Assembly (NCBI GenBank): GCA_023212725.1
Contig: JALBYF010000130.1
Span: 1 to 14,074 of the forward strand
Source of the DNA: Tranzscheliella williamsii
Taxonomy: Eukaryota > Basidiomycota > Ustilaginomycetes > Ustilaginales > Ustilaginaceae
DNA length: 14,074 nt
Direction of reading: 5' to 3'
In this document: piece by piece, positions 1 to 7,334 of the stretch
How positions within the stretch are numbered: position 1 is the first letter of the stretch
Layout: each line of letters begins with the position of its first letter
Made by a program: the position numbers and the translations under genes
Notes under the pieces: model-generated
The model's database searches: none
What the model was told of the DNA's origin: nothing
What the model saw: only the letters and a program-made list of their open reading frames with translations

Positions 1-2
1 TG

Positions 3-200
3 CCGCCGTGCAAGCTGCGCATTTGGCTCTCCAAGGAGCGCATCGCCGAGCTCGAGCCCAAGCATGCAGACACCCCCGCCGCCCGCCCCGCGCCCACCCC
101 GCCGCCACGCCCATCCACTCACTCACCTACCCCCCCCGCCCCCGCCCCCGCCCCCAGCAAGGGCAAAGCGTTGCTCACCAAACTCGGCATCCACTCCTAG
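3..200 (+). CDS. C-terminal end of an unidentified protein (5'-truncated by window edge)
   Basis: The frame is open from the window edge and ends with TAG at 198-200, giving the last 65 residues of a protein. The first 20 or so codons use C or G almost throughout at the third position, as the certain genes here do, and encode a charged segment (KLRIWLSKERIAELEPKH). This is followed by a low-complexity Pro/Ala/Thr tail, with a (GCCCCC)n tract at 138-155 encoding alternating Pro-Ala, and a basic end (SKGKALLTKLGIHS). I do not recognise the family. No start codon lies in the window, so the gene begins to the left. It converges on the SYLF-HAD gene with only 76 bases between the two stop codons. 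An overlapping frame at 8-211 has poorer codon use and is taken as its shadow. Confidence 0.6.
   Translation, partial: PPCKLRIWLSKERIAELEPKHADTPAARPAPTPPPRPSTHSPTPPAPAPAPSKGKALLTKLGIHS
138..155 (+). repeat. (GCCCCC)3 simple repeat in coding sequence
   Basis: Three copies of GCCCCC follow a run of seven C. In the frame of the partial gene they encode the Pro-Ala-Pro-Ala tract of its tail. Such a tract is prone to slippage and to sequencing length errors, but the frame stays open to the stop codon at 198-200. Confidence 0.75.
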
Positions 201-276
201 CGCCCATTTAACACAGCCCGTCACGCATCTGTGGTGGCCATCGGCTGTGCAATCTAAGTTCGGTGCGTGCGTGTGG

Positions 277-3090
277 CTATCTGGACTCGGGGCTGCCGGC
301 GTGGGGATGCGTCGCGGCGATGTGCTTGAGGACGGCGAGCGCTTCGATCCAGTCGGCGGTGGTGATGAGGGTGGGGTGGGGCGGAGCGGGGGTGGTATTG
401 GCGGTGAAGGCGGCAGCGGAGGAGAGGTGCGCGGCAAGGCCGGTGCGGTGGAGGGTGTCCAGGAGGGAGGGGCTGGGGCCGAGGAGGAGGCCGTAGCGCG
501 CGCGCAGCAGGCAGGGGAGGTCGGTGTTGGAGTCGCCGATGTAGACCGTAGCGCCGGACGTGTCGGCGGCGAGGCGGTCCAGGACGTCGCGCTTGTGCAG
601 GCCGGTGCGGATGGCGCCGGCCGCGTCGGGCGCCTTTGTCAGCCGGCCCGTGGCGACACCGGCAGCGTCGGCTTCGACCTCGTTGGCAAAGATGCGGCGC
701 GCCACATGCGCACGCCCAGCATGCCGCGCCAGCGCCCGCTCAATGAACTGCGCGCTCCAGCCTACACTCGCCACCGCCGTGACCACCCGCCCCGCCTCCA
801 CCTCCGCCGCCAGCCACTCCTCGGCAGCCTCCCACCCCGCTCGAAACTCGACCTCCGCCGCGCGCGCCAGCATATCCTCCACCACCATCCCCCGGAACAA
901 CCCCCCGTCCTGCACCCGCGCCACCGACTTCTTCTCCACCTCACCCAGCGCGTCCAAGAACGCCAGCTGACGCTCCAGCGTATCGCGCGGCCCAAACTCC
1001 GCAGTGAATGCCTCCATGTCCGAGAGATACGCCTCCGTGTACGACGAGAAGTCGGGTCCGTGCAGCTGCGTACCCGCCGGCGGAGCAATCAGCGACAGCG
1101 TGTCGTGCGCAGAGATGGTCTCGTCCCAGTCCATCACCACCAGCATGGTCTCCGGCGCTGCCGCAGACATCGACACTGCTGCTGCGTCTTCAGCACCAGT
1201 AGCTGAATCGCCAGAACGGCCAGCATCAGCAGAGGCGAGCGGTGGCGCTCGACGCGGCGGGCGAGACGGGCGGCTTGCCGAGCCTACCGGCTCCGACGAC
1301 TCGGACACACGGGGTGACCCGGCGGCGGAGCTGGTCACATCGTCCTTCTGGTCGCTGGGGGCCGCTTCGTCGTCTGCCACATGCTCGGTGACAATGGCAG
1401 GAAGCGGCCCCGACAACGGAGCAGGCGTGTTGCCGTCCAAGGCATCGGGGGCATCGGGGGCATCCGCACGAACCGCTTCTGTGCTCGCGACGTCGTCAGC
1501 AACCGTCGTCGCAGCAGTTATCGGTACGGTGGATTTCCCGTCGCTATCAATAGGCATGGACGTCTCTCCCGCTTCGTAGGCTGGCAGATCGACTTGGCCG
1601 TCTGACGGTTTATGTCCGTCCTGCAGGTCAATATCATCCAGTTTGGCTGCTAAGGAGTCCGGCGAAGGGTCGGCGACCGGCCTGCGGAGCGGTAACGGTG
1701 GTTTGGCAGCGTCTGTTTCGTCCATATCGCGCTCATCGTGAGGCAGCTCTTCCGTTTCGGAAGCTGATCCTTGCAAAGCAGCTTCTCTGGACAAGGGCGA
1801 CGAGGAGGCCGACGTCGGAGCGGCAGTATGGTAGGGGCCAGGCGCGACCCTCCTCTTGCCGCCGGTAGTGCCCTCTCGCGCGGTCCAGTATTTGTTCACC
1901 GATGGGTGCCGAGGCGGGCGAGGCAGGGCGAAGATCTCTTGCCTCTGCTGCTTGGCCGCTATTTCGGCGTCCTCTCGCGCCTTCTTTTCCAGGGCGAGAT
2001 CAAAGTCGTCGGGGATGCCGGCGTGTTCGAGCGCTTCCAGCTCCTCGGGGGTGGGGGGAAGCTTGAGACGTTCGCCATCGGCTAGGATGTCGGCGGAATC
2101 TGGCTGTTGTAGCTGGCGCACGGCGACGTTGGGCGGCGCGTGTACGTTCTCGTAGATGGTACGCTCCAGGCTGTCGCCCTGAGCGATGCCAGTCTCGGCG
2201 TCGCGCAAAGCGCGGTAGAGCGGATCAGCGAGCGGCGGCTTGTGGACTTTGCCTTCAAAGATGTCTGAGGCGGTGATACCGGGCCAATAATATATGCGCT
2301 CGTTCTCGTCAAAGCGGTGGAGGAAGGCCTGGGCCATGGCCTCAACACCACCGTAGAGACCTCGACTGCGGACGTAGGAGTAGACGGGGATGCGATCCAG
2401 GCCGACCTCAGCGCTGATTCCGGCGCCGAACGGGCCGGCAGCAACAGCGGTCTCAGCGCCGAGGGTGACCTTGTGCGATTTGAAGGCCTCCATAGCATGG
2501 TCGGTATTGACGACGAGAATGACATCAAAGATGTCGATGCCGAGCAGAAGACCCACGGCGAAGTTGTTGGGCGAGATGCTGCTCGGAGCACTCCAGCTTC
2601 CATCCGCAAGTCGAGCGAGCATGAGCCCAGCGCCACCTGCTCCGCCCAGAGGCGCGATGCCGCTCCTCATGGCAGTGTAGATGACGATGCCTTTGGCACG
2701 CTTGATAACCGCTGGCGGGATCTTCCGCAAAACCTTGCGCTTTTTTGTCATGAAGTTGTCCTTCTTGACGGCGGCAGGATCGGCCTGAGCCTCGGCATCA
2801 GTGACTTTGGTCGTGACGGTGTCATCCTGCTTGTTTGTCTGGACGCCTTCCACGGTAAAGGCGCGAAGGATGCGCTCGCATTTGGCGACCTCCTCGGGAA
2901 AGTCATTGGATTTGGGCCAGAACCGTTCACCGCCGATCTTGGCCGACGCTGAGTTGGCGTATCCGGAGGCCCAGTCGGAGACAACAATGGACTTGTCGAA
3001 CGCGGTTCTTCCCCACTTCTTCCACCTTCCCTCTCCGGATGGCTCAGCACCACCCGAGCTGGACGACGAACCGCCTGCCGCTGGCGGCAT
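277..3090 (-). CDS. SYLF (Ysc84-type) lipid-binding domain fused to HAD-superfamily phosphatase
   Basis: One uninterrupted frame encodes 937 residues. The start is the first in-frame ATG (3088-3090), with A at -3; the frame upstream of it has only a GTG. Residues about 20-85 hold the fungal SYLF lead-in (KWGRTAFDKS, FWPKSNDFPEE, CERILRAFTV). The SYLF core spans about 134-285, with a glycine-rich loop, SPNNFAVG and GLYGGVEA. SYLF domains bind phosphoinositide membranes and, in yeast Ysc84, actin. No SH3 domain follows; instead there is an acidic Ser/Pro/Asp-rich linker (about 430-640) with polyproline stretches. Residues about 648-937 form a HAD hydrolase with all four motifs: DWDET (nucleophile Asp654, Asp656), Ser775, Lys833 and GDSNTD (Asp853, Asp857). 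The inserted helical cap resembles phosphoserine-phosphatase-like members. The substrate is unknown. An internal ATG at 1170 sits just before the HAD domain, so two genes in one frame cannot be excluded. Confidence 0.88.
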   Translation of the reverse strand: MPPAAGGSSSSSGGAEPSGEGRWKKWGRTAFDKSIVVSDWASGYANSASAKIGGERFWPKSNDFPEEVAKCERILRAFTVEGVQTNKQDDTVTTKVTDAEAQADPAAVKKDNFMTKKRKVLRKIPPAVIKRAKGIVIYTAMRSGIAPLGGAGGAGLMLARLADGSWSAPSSISPNNFAVGLLLGIDIFDVILVVNTDHAMEAFKSHKVTLGAETAVAAGPFGAGISAEVGLDRIPVYSYVRSRGLYGGVEAMAQAFLHRFDENERIYYWPGITASDIFEGKVHKPPLADPLYRALRDAETGIAQGDSLERTIYENVHAPPNVAVRQLQQPDSADILADGERLKLPPTPEELEALEHAGIPDDFDLALEKKAREDAEIAAKQQRQEIFALPRPPRHPSVNKYWTAREGTTGGKRRVAPGPYHTAAPTSASSSPLSREAALQGSASETEELPHDERDMDETDAAKPPLPLRRPVADPSPDSLAAKLDDIDLQDGHKPSDGQVDLPAYEAGETSMPIDSDGKSTVPITAATTVADDVASTEAVRADAPDAPDALDGNTPAPLSGPLPAIVTEHVADDEAAPSDQKDDVTSSAAGSPRVSESSEPVGSASRPSRPPRRAPPLASADAGRSGDSATGAEDAAAVSMSAAAPETMLVVMDWDETISAHDTLSLIAPPAGTQLHGPDFSSYTEAYLSDMEAFTAEFGPRDTLERQLAFLDALGEVEKKSVARVQDGGLFRGMVVEDMLARAAEVEFRAGWEAAEEWLAAEVEAGRVVTAVASVGWSAQFIERALARHAGRAHVARRIFANEVEADAAGVATGRLTKAPDAAGAIRTGLHKRDVLDRLAADTSGATVYIGDSNTDLPCLLRARYGLLLGPSPSLLDTLHRTGLAAHLSSAAAFTANTTPAPPHPTLITTADWIEALAVLKHIAATHPHAGSPESR

Positions 3091-3486
3091 TCTGAAGGGC
3101 GAAGCTGACCGAGCCGCTACGAAACTGGTGGCGCAACACCAAGGTCGACTGGCAATGATTATGGAAAGACCGGAGAAGTGCAGATGCTGGATAAAAAAGA
3201 CGAGTCGGCAGAAGGCCCAGCAGCGTCCTTGCTGCGGATGTCGCCGTAGAGGTAGCTGCCGCTCGGTGGTAAGGACAGAAGGAGCCGTCAACGACGCTGA
3301 CGACACCGTAATCGTCCTAAGAATAAGCACGAAGCAGGATGGCACCTTCTCGCTCGGCACGGACTTCCGACATGACTGCGCCGCGCGCTGCGAAGTTGGG
3401 CTAGGCTGAGCATGTTAGAGCGAAAGAAGCGGCCCCTCCCGTGCGAGAGAGAGAAAGACAAGGCACAGGGGGAGTGAGATTTGCTT

Positions 3487-3496
3487 GTCACGTGAC
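3487..3496. promoter_or_regulatory. GTCACGTGAC palindromic E-box (bHLH-type site)
   Basis: A perfect 10-base palindrome GTCACGTGAC lies about 400 bases upstream of the SYLF-HAD ATG and about 520 bases upstream of the oxidoreductase ATG. The core CACGTG with TCA flanks fits the consensus of Cbf1-like (RTCACRTG) and other bHLH factors in fungi. Occupancy and target gene are inferred only. Confidence 0.45.
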
Positions 3497-3635
3497 TTGT
3501 CTCCGGCAATCCAAGCTTGGTATGGAGCGAGGAAGGACGGCTAATCGGGATTCGGTGATGAAGATTCAGGCCAGCTAGATTGTGTGTCAGATGATGACAA
3601 CACCAAAAGTGTCGGTGCGAAACATGCATTCCAGG

Positions 3636-3640
3636 CCAAT
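3636..3640 (+). promoter_or_regulatory. CCAAT box candidate (NF-Y/HAP complex site)
   Basis: GCCAATCG contains the CCAAT pentamer bound by the HAP2/3/5 (NF-Y) complex, whose HAP5 subunit is encoded further right. It lies about 380 bases upstream of the oxidoreductase ATG. A five-base match occurs often by chance, so this is a weak call. Confidence 0.25.
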
Positions 3641-3942
3641 CGTCTGCAGCTTGTCTGCCTACTCTCCCACGAAGCCTCATTGCACGAGTTCAACTCGCCC
3701 TTTCCGGCTAGTCCATGCCGTGCCGCCAACGCAAACAGTGTCATCGCGTATGGTCCGTTCTTGTGCGGCTGAGAGCCAAGCCTGGATTCCACGACTCGCC
3801 CCTGGATCCGCTTCATGTCGGCCACCTCCAGCCGAAGGTAACCCTAAGCTCTGCTGGTCTGCTGCTTTCGTCCAGCGACCCTGTGCTTTGTATAGCCGCA
3901 TGAAGCGCTCCACTACCCACGCAGCGAGGGGCCGTCTAGACG

Positions 3943-3950
3943 TATATAGA
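3943..3950 (+). promoter_or_regulatory. TATA box of the oxidoreductase gene
   Basis: TATATAGA stands in GC-rich surroundings 69-76 bases before the ATG at 4019. That leaves room for a short 5' leader of about 30-45 bases. It is the only TATA-like element close to that start. Confidence 0.55.
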
Positions 3951-4018
3951 CCTCTTGGCTCCTGGCATGAATCTTTCCACCGCCAGTCATCAGTCCATCC
4001 CGCATAGACATCGACACC

Positions 4019-5134
4019 ATGGTCACGAACAACCAGATCCTCTTCAACAAGGTCACACCTACCGGCCTGCCCAAGCCTGGTGAGACCACCAAGGCGATCT
4101 CGTCGGAGCTTGATATCGACAATGTCGCGCTCAACGGCGGAGTGTTGACGCGCAACATTGCCGTCTCGCTCGACCCGACGATGCGCAACCGTATGAAGGG
4201 CGAGATTGGCTACTTTGCGCCGCCGTACGAGGCTGGCAAGCCGGTCTCTGCGATTGGCATTGCCGAGGTGGTGCGCTCGGAAGTGGATGGCTTCCAGAGC
4301 GGCGATGTAGTCTACGTCTGGAGCACGGGCATCGAGGACTATACGCTTCACTCTGCCGAGGCGGCCAAGGCGTTTAGCAAGTTCGACACGAGCCAGCTGA
4401 AGAACGGCCTGTCGATCACGACGTACCTCGGCGCCGCGGGCATGACCGGCATGACGGCCTACATGTCGCTCAAGGAGATCATCGGCGACATGAAGCCGGG
4501 CAACAAGATGTTTGTCTCGGGCGCTGCAGGCGCCGTTGGCCAGCTCGTCATCCAGCTCGCCCACCTCGCCGGCGTCAAGGTGATTGCCTCGGCCGGCTCC
4601 GACGAGAAGTGCGCCTTTGTCAAGTCGCTCGGCGCCGACGAGTCGATCAACTACAAGACCGAAGATCTCAAGGCCAAGCTCAAGGCCTTTGCCGCCGACA
4701 CCGGCATCCACTACTATTTCGACAATGTCGGCGGCGACCAGCTCGAGGCCTATATCGACGTCGCCGCGCAGTACGGCATCATCGTCGCCTGCGGCTACAT
4801 CTCGGGCTACAACGCCGACAGGCCCGAGGACGTCGTCTATCCCAAGAACCTCTTCAGGGTCGTAATCAAGGAGCTCAAGTACCAGGGCTTCATCGTCACG
4901 TCTTTTCTCCCCAAGTGGCTCGGCCAATTCATGCAAGAAGTCCCCAAGCTCCTTGCCAGCGGCCAGCTCAAGCACCGCGAGGACGTCACCTTTGGCCTCA
5001 AGGGCGCCGAAGACGCCTTTGTACGCCTCTTCACCGGCGACAACAACGGCAAGGTCACCGTCCTCATCGACACCGAACGCGCCGACAAGTGGAATCTCAA
5101 GCAGGCCATGGACCAGAGCAAGGTCTGGAACTAA
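4019..5134 (+). CDS. Zinc-independent medium-chain NADP-dependent oxidoreductase (PTGR/LTB4DH-like)
   Basis: A 371-residue single-exon protein of the medium-chain dehydrogenase/reductase superfamily, in the group of leukotriene B4 12-hydroxydehydrogenase/prostaglandin reductase, plant double-bond reductases and bacterial CurA-like enzymes. These reduce the C=C bond of alpha,beta-unsaturated aldehydes and ketones with NADPH in the cytosol. The N-terminal GroES-like part includes SLDPTMRNRM (50-59). The Rossmann fold carries the nucleotide-binding GAAGAVGQ (168-175) and ASAGSDEKC (190-198), followed by YFDNVGGD (233-240). The catalytic and structural zinc ligands of classical alcohol dehydrogenases are absent, and length is normal for the family. 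The ATG has a good context (CACCATGG) and a TATA box upstream. The strong C-ending codon bias suggests high expression. The natural substrate cannot be read from sequence. Confidence 0.93.
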   Translation: MVTNNQILFNKVTPTGLPKPGETTKAISSELDIDNVALNGGVLTRNIAVSLDPTMRNRMKGEIGYFAPPYEAGKPVSAIGIAEVVRSEVDGFQSGDVVYVWSTGIEDYTLHSAEAAKAFSKFDTSQLKNGLSITTYLGAAGMTGMTAYMSLKEIIGDMKPGNKMFVSGAAGAVGQLVIQLAHLAGVKVIASAGSDEKCAFVKSLGADESINYKTEDLKAKLKAFAADTGIHYYFDNVGGDQLEAYIDVAAQYGIIVACGYISGYNADRPEDVVYPKNLFRVVIKELKYQGFIVTSFLPKWLGQFMQEVPKLLASGQLKHREDVTFGLKGAEDAFVRLFTGDNNGKVTVLIDTERADKWNLKQAMDQSKVWN

Positions 5135-5315
5135 GCCCTCCCATTGCCTCTCCCGTCCATGTGCCGTTGTGCACCCCTCCACTCCTCCCGGCCGCCATGT
5201 ACCATCAATGAATCCGCTGCCGACGTAGCCAAAACTAACGCAAATCACGTTCCTGGTCGATAGTAGAAAAAAAGCCATGCAATAACAGGAATGATGCTGA
5301 TGCTGTGGGTGACTT

Positions 5316-6370
5316 CTACTTGGTGGGTGTGGCCTTGATGATGAGCGGGATCAAGGCGCCGGTGGCGGGGTTGATGGGGTAGTGGCCGGTGACGCGAAAG
5401 AGGGACTGCATGACGCCGGAGTGGCTTGTGAGGGAGATGACCTGAGACTGGGGGTTTTCGTGCCAGATTTCGGTGAGGGCGCTGTGGATGCGTATGTCGA
5501 CGTGCGAGTCGGGTTCGCGGGTGGGTGTCCAGAGGGGGTCGTCTTCTGGGAAGGGGGGGTCGAAGGCGGCCGAGGGGAAGTCGGCGTGGAGCTGGCTCTT
5601 GGTGCGACGCTGGTCGCAGGTGTGCTCGCCGTACACTTCGCGCAAGAGCTCCTTGACGTGCGGCCGGACGGGCACGTGCGGCAGGAGGCTTTCGCCACGC
5701 TGGAGCACGATGCCGTTGTAGCTTAGCTCCATTGTCGAGAGCGCGCGGCTCAACGGCGACGCATACAGTCGCTCCGGCAGCGGCGCGACGTCCTCCTGCC
5801 GCAGGATCTGTTCCCACCCGGCGTGCACTGCCTGCGCCTGCTCGATCCCCAGCGGCGTCAGCCGCGCATCCGGCCCCCACACCAGCGTGCCATCCGTAGT
5901 CAGCTTGCTCCAGTGTGCATCCCACGCCTCGTGCCCATACTGCGCCTCGGCGACATTGTGAAAACCCTGCCCGTGCCGCCCAGCATACACCAGCTTGTAG
6001 CTCGACCCATCCTTCAGCGTCCCCTCCAAGTTGAGCTGCAGCAGCGTACGCATCAGCTCAGCCCACGTCGTGTTGTCCTCCAGCCCAAAGTTTTCCGCCA
6101 CCGCCGGCAGCGACGCACCCGCCACCGAATCGTACTTGAAGAACCCGGTGTGCGTCTGCCGGTTCGAAAGCGATCAGGTCAGTGTACTAAAGCCCGGAGC
6201 AGGTCACCTCGCCAGAACTAGCGCCGGCGGATAGCGATGCTTACGGTAAAGGTATAGTTCTTGGTCTGCATTGCAAACTGGCCGGAAGAGGGGATGACCA
6301 AAGCGGGTGCAGCAGACACGACGCTGATCAGCGCTGTCAGTACAGCGAATGCAGATCTGGGAGCCACCAT
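5316..6370 (-). CDS. Secreted histidine phosphatase, phosphoglycerate-mutase superfamily (two exons)
   Basis: Exons at 6370-6245 and 6155-5316 (read on the minus strand) join in phase 0 to give 321 residues. The ATG at 6370 is the first in-frame ATG and has G at -3 and +4. Exon 1 starts with a classical signal peptide (hydrophobic core FAVLTALISVVSA, cleavage likely after residue 20), so the product should enter the secretory pathway. Exon 2 carries the branch-2-like histidine phosphatase core: YAGRHGQGFHN with phospho-acceptor His103, SPLSRALST (Arg179), a Glu in REVYGEHTC (about 215), and the second catalytic His287 in TSHSG. Fungal members with this secreted layout are poorly characterised phosphatases or mutase-like proteins; glycolytic mutase activity is unlikely given the signal peptide and overall form. 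It converges on the oxidoreductase gene, with 181 bases between the stop codons. Confidence 0.88.
6156..6244 (-). other. Spliceosomal intron, 89 bases
   Basis: On the minus strand the donor is GTAAGC right after the codons for NYTFT, and the acceptor is CGGCAG before ACGCACACCGGG. A CTGAC branch-like element lies about 25 bases upstream of the acceptor. In-frame stop codons (TAG) in the intron require its removal. Splicing restores the sequence NYTFT/THTGFF, typical of the N-terminal region of fungal members of this phosphatase family. Confidence 0.85.
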
Positions 6371-7334
6371 TGCCGATAGAGAGGCGAGGGAAAGCGTACA
6401 CGGCCGGAGGATGGGGAAGGGCAAGGTAAATGGGAAGATTGCACTTACAGGAGCAACTCGAGCGGGTCTTCTTATGCAGCCTCGTCTGGACGGCAGCAGG
6501 CGCCGTTTGGTTCCAGCTGTCGCAGTGCAAGCAGTAGAGCCAGAGGGAGGGGCACGGACAGGTCGAGAGAGAGGGTTTAGACCGACAGGAAGGACAAGCG
6601 AAAGTGCACGCTTCTAGTCGGGAGTGGCAGCGAGACAGATTTACTGAACCCAGCACGTTCTCCGCAGGAACAGAGATGCGATTGACGAAGCGGAAAGATC
6701 AGGGTGCTCGGCAGCGACTCGACGCTTTCCTACCCGACGTGCCGGGAAGCTCGGCGCATGATCAGGGCGATCACGAGCGCTGACCGGGACGGATCTGCAA
6801 GGCTGAGATGCTCAGGTGAGCGACAAGAATGATGCTAATTGACGGGCCCCTAACTGGCGTCTACCAGACCATCCTTCCGTCGTTGCAGCGCACGTGTTGC
6901 CCGCCTGTTACTGCGCGTTGGCCACCCTGACCGCCCTGTTCTGCGCCCTACATTTCGTCACATTTGCCTCGATGTGTAGGCAATCTTCTGGCTGTCTTTA
7001 CAAAGCCGATCCGGAAGACGAGGGATCGACTTGCCTTGACGGTTGTCCACCTTTCCGGTATCTGTGGTACCTGAAGTTCACTTCGCCTACGGCTATCGTC
7101 GTTCCTACATCCCCAAAGTGTCACAGACAAGTAGATAGCGGCAATCCATTGATTCCGATAGCGTTCCGTAAGGGACTGGAGCCGGATAACAAAGCGATGG
7201 GATGAGGAGAGAAGGGCAGCTATTGAAAACGTACAATGGCGAATGCGGGGCGCAACTGGATGAGCATGTTGCAGGTATCTATCGCACAAAGGTAAGGACG
7301 CTGCATGCCAAGCAAGGAAGGGGGAGGAGTCGGT
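6371..7334. other. Intergenic region between histidine phosphatase start and ErdS stop
   Basis: About 960 bases lie between two minus-strand genes. The left part (6371-6660) is the presumed promoter/leader of the histidine phosphatase; its minus strand is pyrimidine-rich before the ATG and includes an isolated GTAAGT at 6448-6443 without a usable acceptor. The right part holds a well-formed plus-strand intron-like sequence and a possible small gene, listed separately. Nothing else is recognisable. Confidence 0.6.
6758..7205 (+). CDS. Possible two-exon gene for a small cysteine-rich, membrane or secreted protein
   Basis: Exons 6758-6815 and 6889-7205 join into an open frame of 124 residues ending in TGA. 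The 73-base intron has a GTGAGC donor, two branch-like elements (GCTAATTGAC, CCCTAACTGG), a pyrimidine-rich stretch and a TTGCAG acceptor. The product has a hydrophobic segment at about 22-46 and nine cysteines (18, 26, 28, 38, 49, 55, 68, 72, 97). Against it: the ATG context is weak (C at -3), the charged lead before the hydrophobic segment is atypical for a signal peptide, the codon use is less GC3-biased than in neighbours, and I recognise no family. It would run convergent to the ErdS gene, 129 bases away. It could instead be the leader intron of a non-coding transcript, or chance. Confidence 0.2.

Larger units (their letters stand above)
3091..4018. other. Divergent intergenic region (SYLF-HAD / oxidoreductase)
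   Basis: The 928 bases separate two divergent start codons. I see no gene with coding-like codon use; the short frames here carry scattered rare codons. The strand leading into the SYLF-HAD gene is pyrimidine-rich at about 3430-3480 (CTTTCTCTCTCTC, the complement of the GA run), as is common in fungal promoters and leaders. The minus-strand sequence just before the SYLF-HAD ATG ends in a pyrimidine-rich stretch plus CAG, which resembles a 3' splice site, but I find no convincing donor for a leader intron. A CACGTG palindrome, a CCAAT box and a TATA box are listed separately. Confidence 0.7.

Noticed and set aside
64..1206. 380-codon plus-strand frame over the left edge and HAD region
   Set aside because: Its product is repetitive Gly/Val then Arg/His-rich, typical of a shadow frame; the minus strand carries all HAD motifs and the left-edge gene uses another frame.
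3091..3360. 90-codon N-terminal extension of the SYLF-HAD frame
   Set aside because: It opens with GTG, contains no ATG, and its residues do not resemble SYLF proteins. The first in-frame ATG at 3090 is placed where the family normally begins.
3677..5278. 533-codon minus-strand open frame covering the oxidoreductase gene
   Set aside because: It is a mirror of the strong C/G third-position bias of the plus-strand gene, which has clear family motifs. The antisense product is a low-complexity Val/Asp/Leu-rich sequence with no domain.
6150..6175. GGTTCGAAA and similar GGTTCGA matches (also near 9350) as tRNA B boxes
   Set aside because: No matching A box or cloverleaf can be formed; one lies in the intron of the phosphatase gene and the other in the ErdS coding sequence.
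6357..6448. Second intron (GTAAGT donor) at the 5' end of the histidine phosphatase gene
   Set aside because: There is no AG between the donor and the ATG at 6370. The first usable AG lies inside the signal-peptide codons, and the upstream exon frame then hits a stop codon with no ATG.
6894..7205. Single-exon gene starting at 6894
   Set aside because: The first codon is GTG, not used as a normal start in nuclear genes; only the spliced version with an ATG at 6758 is worth considering.
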